Assembly (NCBI GenBank): GCA_900314215.1
Contig: OMUK01000115.1
Location: 1 to 37,764 of the forward strand
Direction: 5' to 3'
DNA: 37,764 bases
From: an uncultured Prevotellaceae bacterium
GTDB taxonomy: Bacteria > Bacteroidota > Bacteroidia > Bacteroidales > Muribaculaceae
The stretch's first letter is position 1. Each line of letters opens with the position of its first letter. Shown piece after piece: positions 30,963 to 37,764 of this stretch. A program made the position numbers and the translations under genes. Below the pieces are notes generated by a model that was given only the letters and a program-made list of their open reading frames with translations, had not been told where the DNA came from and did not search any database.

Positions 30963-33900
30963 TTATGGCTCAATAAACACTGGCGTGCCCTTGGCCTTGT
31001 CGGCATTCATTTGCAGCAGGTGCTCCACCATGTGCTCGGTCACCAGCGGGGTTAAATCCTTGTCAACGGGCCGAATGTTGAAAACCATATAGCTCTTGCG
31101 CTGAGGGTTGGGGTAGCCGGCAACCATCAACTCATCTTTACTCATCTCTTGGTGGGCATCTACAGTAAAGGCGTGCAGCGCATTGGGCTTGTCTGGCTCG
31201 TAGAGCAGCAGATAGGCCGTTTGCCCAAACAGAGCTTCCTTTTCCTTCATCGTGCCTTTTGCTCTGCCCAATCTCACGTTGTAAAGATTGTGCGACACTA
31301 TCCAGTCGAGATGCCTTTTGTCTTTAGGACAGCCCACAAGCACAGTCTTGCCCCCGAAGAAGGCAGAAATGCGGTGGTCAAACCGAGCCCATGAGTAGCA
31401 TATATAGTCCTCGGCTGCAATGCTTCCAGAAAACTCATCGGCAATTGCATCAAGCCCCGTGTAGATTTTGGGTGCAATCGTTGGGGCATCATTGTTATTT
31501 TCTTCTGCCGGAGCTGTCACACTTTCAGGTTCGTTTTCCTTGAAGTTTTCCACTTGATCCATTACCTCTCTGAACACCTCGGGCGTGTATTGTGGCGGAT
31601 AACCGTTTTTCACAAGGCATATCTTTATGTCAAGTTTCAATTGGTCACGCACACGCTGGTTGTTGAGCCAATCGGCGAAGGATGATTTTGTGTCAATGAT
31701 TTTGCGTATTTGGGCAGCCAGGCTCTTGCACTTTGCATTCACCACTATGCCATCTTGGTTTTTATCCTCACCGTATACGAAGTTATATTTGTCTTTCAAG
31801 TGAACAAGAATGTCGTAGAATGCTTTTTCCTCAAAGGTCAGACCCAATTTGCGGAAGTTGTTTCTGTCGGCCTGCATCGATTTAAGAATTTCGAGGGCTT
31901 GGGCAGTGGCATTGCTGATGATGTCTTCGGCAGTTTCTTCCTGTGTTTCACCAGCTTCCTGTTCTGAGAGAAATTTGCGACGGTCGTGGTAAGTCTTTAT
32001 CGTTTGTTCTAGCATTTCTTGATACTTGCGCGATGCCACTCCATTGGTCTTTCCATACTCAGTTATCTGCTTGCGCAACATTTTGATGAGTATTTCAAGC
32101 TTAGTGGCAGGCATCTTCACATCAGAGAGCCGCTCTATAAATTCAGGACCAAAGATATCTATTTGTTCGCCTTCCTCCAGCACATTTTCTATTTTGTTGT
32201 ATCGCAAGGCCTCTTCCACCATCTTTGCAACTCTGCGGTTCATTGTGTCGGTGTCGGGGGCATCGGTGCCATTCATCTTGTACACCATGCCGGCGATGGC
32301 CATGAAGCATTGCGCCAGGGCCGAATCCCTATCGTCAAGTTCTCCCGATGGCTGGCATATCTCGTAGGCCTTTCTCATTCGCTTCACTTCTTTGAGAAAA
32401 TAAGTCTTGAAACTTACTTTATCTTCCTTCTTGCCGTTTTCCCTCTCTATCTTGAGTTCTTGAGTAGATGAGAAAACATACTCGGCAGCGTGAGCCAGCA
32501 GCTTGTATCTCTCTTCGGGCTTGATGCTGGGGTTCAAAAATGGTGTGAGGTCATACTCCTTAAACAAGTCTTGAATTATCCTCAGGTGCTCGAGGAAAAA
32601 CTGCGTGGCCTGAATCACGTCGTCATCAGTTGGGGCTGTGCTGCCGTTGCCGTTGCCACCGCCATATATCTTCATGGCCTCCAGCATTTGATCGTGTATG
32701 CCTATGTAGTCTACAATCATTCCGTATTCCTTGCCTGGGTATTTACGGTTAACACGGCTTATGGTCTGTATGAGTCCGTGCTTCTGCAATGGCTTGTCGT
32801 TGTACAGATAGGTGAGGCATTCCACGTCAAATCCTGTAATCCACATGTCTACCACAATCACCAGGCGGAAGTTGGAGTGTGGTTGTTTGAAAGCTGCGTC
32901 GAGTTCATCGCACCGCTTGTCGTTTTTCACGCCGCCTAGGTAGTTGTACATGTCTTTGGGATCGTTTTTGCTCACGCTGGCCACCATGGCTATAGTTGGC
33001 ATTTTACTAAGGGTCTTCAGCTCCTCGGGCGAAACATTTTCATTCTCGGGCGTTTTTCGCTCTATAAACCATTCGGGGTAGTGCTCTTTGAATTTCATGA
33101 GCAGGTCGTAGGCTATCTTTCGGTCGGCACATGCTATCATGGCTTTCTGCACCCGCTCGGGGTCATTGGCCACCGCTGCCGTGTAGTGGTCGTGAATGTC
33201 GATAGCGAGGCGGTCGAGGCGTCCAGGTTCGCCGAGTATCACCTTAAGCGAGCTCATGGCTTTCTTGCTGCGCTCCACATCTTCCTGTGTTGACCCTTCA
33301 TTGGCGCACTTGGCATAGTAGGCTTCTATCTCCTTCACTTTTTCCTCATTGAGCAGTACCTTGGCAATACGAGGGTGGTACATGATGGGAACTGTGATGC
33401 CGTCGGCCACCGATTGGTCCATGGTGTAGCGGTCAATCTCAAGGCCAAAGGTTTGGTAGGTTTCGGCGATGGGTGTGCCGGTGAAGCCCACATAGGTAGC
33501 ATGTGGCAGAGCCTCGCGCAGCACCTTGGCGTAGGGGCGCGACAACATGGCTTTCATGTTTTTGGTGGCGTCGTTGCTGAACTTTATGCGGCGCATACTT
33601 TCAATTTGCGTGCGGTGGGCCTCGTCGCTGAAACATATGATGTTGCTGCGTTCGTTGATCAGCCCGATGGGGTCGTCGACACGGTCACAGAACTTCTGGA
33701 TGGTGCATATATAGAAGCCGCCGCTTTGTCGTGCGCGCAATTCTTGCCTCAGGGTATTGCGGTCGGGCACAATTGTCACCTCGCCTAGTCCGAGATACTC
33801 GGTACTTTTTGAGAACAGTTTTGCACCCTGTTTTTGCAGGTCGTCGCGGTCTACTATCATCAGTATGGTGGGCGAGCCCAGCTCTTTGCCGCAACGCATT

Positions 33901-34865
33901 GAAAGCTGGCGGGCAAGAAAAGCCATGGTGTAGGTCTTGCCGCAGCCCGTGGCTCCGAAATAGGTGCCGCCCTTTCCGCTTTGCTCTCGCACGGCGCGCA
34001 AGATGCTCTCGCGTAGCAGTCGGGCCGCAAAAAACTGGGGATAGCGGCACACTATCTCCACCTCGTCGTGGTCGTAGTCGCGGTCTTGGAAATAGATGTA
34101 GTCGCGAAATATCTCCAAGAAGCGTCGGGGGCTGAACACACCGCGCACCATGGTGTCGAGCTCGTCGTAGGGCTTGGTCGATATCTTGTCGTCGTTTTCC
34201 ACACGCCGCCAGGCATAGAAGTGCTCATAGGGTGCTCTCACTGTGCCCAATCGTGTTTTCACGCCATCGCTTATGCACGCCAGCGGGCAGTAGTGGAGCA
34301 GCGTGGGTATGTCGCGCCAATATCGGATGTTGATTTGTTCCCATGCATCCTTAATGGTAGCGTTGTCATCGGCTGGATTTTTTAGCTCAAAGATGCACAC
34401 GGGCATGCCATTCACATAGAGCAACACGTCGGGGCGGCGTGTCTTGGCTTCACCGTTGTTGACATATTCCACCGTGAACTGGTTCACCACGCGCATAATG
34501 TTGCGCTCCGGGTTATCGAAGTCAATGAGCGGTACCATCATTGACCTGCCCTGGCGCGAGGTGAATTGCATGCCGTTGACCATCCAACCATATATCTTGT
34601 GCAGTGTGGCAAAATGCGACTCCCCGCCCACGAGTCTCACCCTAGAGGCGATGTCGACGATATCGTCGTTGTCGAGCACAGGGCACTCGTCTTTCAGGAA
34701 GGTAAGCAGGTCGTCGGTATAAACCACCTCTTTGAGGCTGTCTCTGGGAATCTCGTCACCCAGGATGTATTGCCACCCTTCGCTCGCCAAAAGTGAAATA
34801 AGAGTGCTCTCATAGTCGCTCTCTACGAAGCGTCCGTTTATGTCTGTTTTCATATTCTTTCTCAT
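30963..34865 (-). CDS. hsdR: Type I restriction enzyme, R subunit
   Basis: 1300 residues from the ATG at 34865; an ATG four codons later (34853) is equally plausible. The PD-(D/E)xK nuclease site is Asp146 ... Glu160-x-Lys162 (RPDVLLYV...IFELK). The SF2 translocase follows: Walker A GATGCGKT (about 303-310), DEAH box SDEAHRTQ (about 410) and the late motif QTISRVNR. The subunit pumps DNA by ATP hydrolysis and cuts far from unmethylated sites. A typical HsdR is about 1000 residues. Here an acidic linker (ENEPESVTAPAEENNN) leads to about 165 extra residues (encoded at about 30963-31470) that I cannot assign. The last gene of hsdM-hsdS-hsdR, 13 bp after hsdS. Confidence 0.94.
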   Translation of the reverse strand: MRKNMKTDINGRFVESDYESTLISLLASEGWQYILGDEIPRDSLKEVVYTDDLLTFLKDECPVLDNDDIVDIASRVRLVGGESHFATLHKIYGWMVNGMQFTSRQGRSMMVPLIDFDNPERNIMRVVNQFTVEYVNNGEAKTRRPDVLLYVNGMPVCIFELKNPADDNATIKDAWEQINIRYWRDIPTLLHYCPLACISDGVKTRLGTVRAPYEHFYAWRRVENDDKISTKPYDELDTMVRGVFSPRRFLEIFRDYIYFQDRDYDHDEVEIVCRYPQFFAARLLRESILRAVREQSGKGGTYFGATGCGKTYTMAFLARQLSMRCGKELGSPTILMIVDRDDLQKQGAKLFSKSTEYLGLGEVTIVPDRNTLRQELRARQSGGFYICTIQKFCDRVDDPIGLINERSNIICFSDEAHRTQIESMRRIKFSNDATKNMKAMLSRPYAKVLREALPHATYVGFTGTPIAETYQTFGLEIDRYTMDQSVADGITVPIMYHPRIAKVLLNEEKVKEIEAYYAKCANEGSTQEDVERSKKAMSSLKVILGEPGRLDRLAIDIHDHYTAAVANDPERVQKAMIACADRKIAYDLLMKFKEHYPEWFIERKTPENENVSPEELKTLSKMPTIAMVASVSKNDPKDMYNYLGGVKNDKRCDELDAAFKQPHSNFRLVIVVDMWITGFDVECLTYLYNDKPLQKHGLIQTISRVNRKYPGKEYGMIVDYIGIHDQMLEAMKIYGGGNGNGSTAPTDDDVIQATQFFLEHLRIIQDLFKEYDLTPFLNPSIKPEERYKLLAHAAEYVFSSTQELKIERENGKKEDKVSFKTYFLKEVKRMRKAYEICQPSGELDDRDSALAQCFMAIAGMVYKMNGTDAPDTDTMNRRVAKMVEEALRYNKIENVLEEGEQIDIFGPEFIERLSDVKMPATKLEILIKMLRKQITEYGKTNGVASRKYQEMLEQTIKTYHDRRKFLSEQEAGETQEETAEDIISNATAQALEILKSMQADRNNFRKLGLTFEEKAFYDILVHLKDKYNFVYGEDKNQDGIVVNAKCKSLAAQIRKIIDTKSSFADWLNNQRVRDQLKLDIKICLVKNGYPPQYTPEVFREVMDQVENFKENEPESVTAPAEENNNDAPTIAPKIYTGLDAIADEFSGSIAAEDYICYSWARFDHRISAFFGGKTVLVGCPKDKRHLDWIVSHNLYNVRLGRAKGTMKEKEALFGQTAYLLLYEPDKPNALHAFTVDAHQEMSKDELMVAGYPNPQRKSYMVFNIRPVDKDLTPLVTEHMVEHLLQMNADKAKGTPVFIEP

Positions 34866-34878
34866 AGCAGTTGTGGTT

Positions 34879-36000
34879 TTAATTGTTGTCTTGCAGCGAA
34901 CCCCTGATGAGCACAGGGCAAAGACGATTGATTTGTTTCTTCAGCTCCTCGGCGATGCGCTGGCGCTCCAAGTAGCACTTGTGTATGTTTACTATCTCTT
35001 GTTGTATTTTAGTCGATGGAAGAGGAATTTTCATATCCAAAAATCTATCCAAATCTAAATTAGATCGAATACTTGCATCACTCGCGAACCATCCATATCT
35101 GTCGATTTCTTTTCTTGAAAACCAAAGCAAGATATATCTACTTAAAACTTTGCTGGTTGTAATTGCTAAAGTAGTGTAAGCTGGAGAAACAATAAGAGGT
35201 GCCGGATTTTCGTTAAGTGCGATTCTGATGCATTTGTCTCTTCCTGTTTGCATCCCACTAAAAGCAAACTGGTTTGGTTCTACAATTTTATAGTTACGCA
35301 TACTGCTTCTATCAACTTTTGCCACTGATGGGAAAAAGGATTTATTTATATTAATACCCTGTACCTCCGTGAATCTTAAATCGGTGTTGCGTTTATCTAC
35401 AGTATCTAAGATGTCACTTAATCTTACCTTAGAAACTGTTTTCTTCAGTCTGTCTAAATATCCATCGCAGACGGTTTTCAGTTGCTCGACCTTGCTTTGA
35501 TATGCTTCGAGATTGCGTTGCATAGCCAGGTACACGTCGACGTATTTCTTCTGAACCGATAGGGGTGGAAGAGTGATTTCTGTATCACAAAAATCTTCCC
35601 ATGAAAAAGTTTCTCGAGCACTGCCCCAAGAATTGTAACGAGCGTATCTGTCAAATTCTGGACGGTTGAAGAACATAAACAAATATTCGGGTAGAAGATT
35701 TAGCGAATCTTTGCACTTGAAAGTTGTATATATTGAGGACACCAATAATGGCTTCTCGTCTCGATTCAAGGCAAGGGCAATCTTGTCACCTCTTCTTGAA
35801 GTGTCAGGAACATATACAAAAGTGTTGCTTTCTACGACTTTGTAAGATGTAAGACTGACGCCATTCAAGTTAGCCTTTGTATCAATAAAAGATTTCTCCG
35901 TAGAGATTCCCTTAACTTGAGACAAGTTATAAAGATTGTCCGTATTCCTTTCGTCATACACTGATATCAGTTCCCCTAATTTATACGATTTCAATGCCAT
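34879..36000 (-). CDS. hsdS: Type I restriction enzyme, specificity subunit
   Basis: 373 residues from the ATG at 36000, which overlaps the hsdM 3' end by 20 bp. It has two target-recognition domains (about 1-150 and 195-335), each followed by a helical spacer (LEAYQSKVEQLKTVCDGYL and the C-terminal LERQRIAEELKKQINRL). The two domains look related: ISVYDERNTDN...QVKGI versus LDTVDKRNTDL...VQGI, and both have an ITLPPLS/IPLPSTK exit. This subunit sets the DNA target: each domain reads one half of a bipartite site. The gene is clearly AT-richer than hsdM, hsdR and the rest of the window, as expected for exchanged specificity modules. Confidence 0.94.
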   Translation of the reverse strand: MALKSYKLGELISVYDERNTDNLYNLSQVKGISTEKSFIDTKANLNGVSLTSYKVVESNTFVYVPDTSRRGDKIALALNRDEKPLLVSSIYTTFKCKDSLNLLPEYLFMFFNRPEFDRYARYNSWGSARETFSWEDFCDTEITLPPLSVQKKYVDVYLAMQRNLEAYQSKVEQLKTVCDGYLDRLKKTVSKVRLSDILDTVDKRNTDLRFTEVQGININKSFFPSVAKVDRSSMRNYKIVEPNQFAFSGMQTGRDKCIRIALNENPAPLIVSPAYTTLAITTSKVLSRYILLWFSRKEIDRYGWFASDASIRSNLDLDRFLDMKIPLPSTKIQQEIVNIHKCYLERQRIAEELKKQINRLCPVLIRGSLQDNN

Positions 36001-37606
36001 AGCCAATACCTTTAAAAGATTCTTCAAGCATGCGTTGTGATTCTTTTTCTCGTTGCAACAACTCTTTCATGTCTTGCTGAATGCGCGTCATCTCCTTGTT
36101 ATAGTCAATCTCAAGGTCATGGTCGATAAATTCGATATATTTGCTGGGCACGAGTGACCAATCATTGGCTTCTATCTCCTCAACGCCCACCGAGCGGTAA
36201 AATTCAGGTACGGCATAGTGCTGCCCGTCGGTGCCATCGCTCTGCCATTGATGATAGACGTCGGCCACGCGCTTTATTTGTGTTTCATCGAGCATTACTT
36301 TTTTCTTTTGCTCGCCCTTCACGGGATTGTCGGTCCACTGCCTGAGGTCCATAAACAGAATTTCGTGCTCGCGATTGCGCAATTGTCGACCATGGTAGCT
36401 TCCGCCTCGCTTGTTTTGGTTAAGAATCCACATGGTGACACTGATGTCGGTGGTGATGAAAAGCTCACGGGGCAGGATGATGATGGCTTCCACCTTGTCG
36501 TTCTCGATGAGCCGCTTCCTGATGTCGTGAGCATCGCCGTCGCCCAGCGCGCCGTTGGCAAGCAGAAATCCCGCAACGCCCGAGAGTGGCTTCAAGTGAG
36601 AAAGAATGTGCAATATCCACGCATAGTTGGCATTGCTTTCAGGTGGAATCCCATAGTCGGTCCAGCGCGGGTCGGTGCGCAGATTTTCGTTCCACCAGCC
36701 CTTGAGGTTGAATGGCGGGTTGGCCATGATGTAGTCGAAGTAGATGCCACGGTGCAGGTCGTTGGTAAAAGTGGAGTCACTCTCGGGACCTAAATTGTTG
36801 CTGATGCCCCTCAGAGCCAAGTTCATCTTGGCCAGGCGGTAGGTGGCAGCCTCTTTCTCTTGACCATACACATTGATGCGGCTTATGTCGCCCCGCTTTG
36901 CCTCTACCAGTTCGGCACTCTGAATAAACATGCCGCCCGAGCCGCAGCAGGGATCGTAGAGTGTGCCATCGAATGGTTCAATCACCGTTGCAATGAGGCG
37001 CACCACGTCGTGTGGCGTGTAGAACTCACCCTCCTCCTTGGTGGCGTTGACGGCAAACTCCTTGAGGAAATACTCATACACACGGCCTATGAGGTCTTTT
37101 TCCTCACCGAAAGCTTTGTGGCTGATTTTGTTTATCTCGTCAACTATGCGTTTGATATCGTTAGGAGCAAGGGCGCGCTGTGTGAACGTGCCCTCAACAA
37201 AGCATCCTCTCAACTGTGGGGTGGTGTCGTCGATGCTCTTGAGCGCATCGTCGAGTGCCACGTTGAGCTGTGGAGCAGGCGTGTTGATTATCGTTGACCA
37301 TCGTGCTTCTAAGGGAAGGTTGAATGTGCCGTCGGCAAATGATGGATCGTCGAAGAAGCAGGAGCGCATTTTCTCATCGTCAGGGTCTATTCCCTGTGCG
37401 ATGAGGTAGGAGCGCAGGCGCTCCACTCCGTCCTCGTATTTCTCGCCCACAAAACGCAGAAACACCAGTGTGAGCATCATGTCACGCTTCTCGAAGAAAG
37501 ACCCTGCATTTTTTGCACCACGCAAGATATCTCTGCATTTAAACAATATATTGTCGAGGCTTAAAGTCTCTTCTCCTTTTTTCTTCGTTTTTGTTTTTTT
37601 TGCCAT
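35981..37606 (-). CDS. hsdM: Type I restriction enzyme, adenine methyltransferase subunit
   Basis: 541 residues from the ATG at 37606 (MAKKTKTKKKGEE); the frame extends 16 codons further without family-like sequence. An N-terminal helical domain (about 12-150) precedes the catalytic domain with the SAM-binding motif DPCCGSGGMF (about 216-225) and the N6-adenine motif NPPF (about 295). FYTPHDVVRL just before motif I is typical of HsdM. It methylates the host sites and is the core of the M2S1 complex. The C-terminus (about 490-541) is a coiled-coil-prone helix (MKELLQREKESQRMLEESF). First gene of the operon; 158 bp upstream reach the window edge with no exact TAnnTTTG box. Confidence 0.95.
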   Translation of the reverse strand: MAKKTKTKKKGEETLSLDNILFKCRDILRGAKNAGSFFEKRDMMLTLVFLRFVGEKYEDGVERLRSYLIAQGIDPDDEKMRSCFFDDPSFADGTFNLPLEARWSTIINTPAPQLNVALDDALKSIDDTTPQLRGCFVEGTFTQRALAPNDIKRIVDEINKISHKAFGEEKDLIGRVYEYFLKEFAVNATKEEGEFYTPHDVVRLIATVIEPFDGTLYDPCCGSGGMFIQSAELVEAKRGDISRINVYGQEKEAATYRLAKMNLALRGISNNLGPESDSTFTNDLHRGIYFDYIMANPPFNLKGWWNENLRTDPRWTDYGIPPESNANYAWILHILSHLKPLSGVAGFLLANGALGDGDAHDIRKRLIENDKVEAIIILPRELFITTDISVTMWILNQNKRGGSYHGRQLRNREHEILFMDLRQWTDNPVKGEQKKKVMLDETQIKRVADVYHQWQSDGTDGQHYAVPEFYRSVGVEEIEANDWSLVPSKYIEFIDHDLEIDYNKEMTRIQQDMKELLQREKESQRMLEESFKGIGYGIEIV

Positions 37607-37764
37607 TTTTGTTATTAGATTCCAACTACATTGCACGTAGACAGGAAGTTGCAAGTTTTGATTGTGTGATTTGAAGCCACAGTTATTTTTAATGTGTAAA
37701 TTTACGCAAAAATTTTGTTCGTTATAAACTTTTCGGCGAAATTTGATATATTTTCAGCGAGAAT

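Noticed and set aside
1-37764. tRNA, rRNA, insertion-sequence transposases or prophage genes
   Set aside because: None recognised by eye in the gaps; no transposase, integrase or phage structural motif appears in any plausible frame.

Overview
The window looks like a chromosomal segment of a gut-type Bacteroidales. Codon third positions are strongly G/C-biased, which suggests a Muribaculaceae- or Prevotella-like genome; that placement is inference. The support is repeated -7 boxes of the Bacteroidetes form TAnnTTTG upstream of genes, a prfB with the classic programmed frameshift, secreted or lipoprotein families common in Bacteroidales, and the near absence of Shine-Dalgarno sequences. About 31 genes are present. 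No rRNA, tRNA or CRISPR array was seen.

Layout. (1) 1-1702, minus strand: the 5' part of an M20 peptidase, a maltose-type O-acetyltransferase and an AraC regulator, divergent from an iron-dependent alcohol dehydrogenase (1978-3141). (2) 3142-3650: a 509-bp gene-free stretch with a dispersed repeat and paired hairpins. (3) 3651-13245: a ten-gene plus-strand run of small gaps or overlaps: acyltransferase-like protein, ketoacyl synthase, acyl carrier protein, two hot-dog dehydratases, MMPL/RND exporter, phytoene-desaturase-like flavoenzyme, LolA-like carrier, hot-dog thioesterase and CDP-alcohol phosphatidyltransferase. Together they could build an unsaturated acyl chain on a dedicated carrier protein, modify and release it, place it on or beside a phospholipid, and export it to the outer membrane. 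The parts resemble aryl-polyene/flexirubin clusters, but several hallmark genes are absent. This is the best candidate for an undescribed system. (4) 13340-14703: rubredoxin plus flavodiiron protein for O2/NO detoxification. (5) 14940-20147: long-chain acyl-CoA ligase, release factor 2 with +1 frameshift, acetylglutamate kinase and an exported WG-repeat protein. (6) 20399-30093: mostly minus-strand housekeeping and envelope genes (asd, three glycosyltransferases, one of them on the plus strand, thioredoxin-fold lipoprotein without CxxC, beta-barrel candidate, metallophosphoesterase, nitrilase-family amidase, lysophospholipid acyltransferase, small conserved protein). (7) 30171-30962: a repeat-rich stretch holding a broken small secreted gene with a near-perfect promoter. 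(8) 30963-37606, minus strand: a complete type I restriction-modification operon, hsdM-hsdS-hsdR, visibly AT-richer in hsdS.

Two intergenic repeat types link distant gaps in the window: a long inverted-repeat (MITE/REP-like) element at 20176-20280 and 30266-30357, and a GGTGACGCA module at 3231, 30396 and 30475. All functional calls rest on reading motifs by eye; no database search was run.
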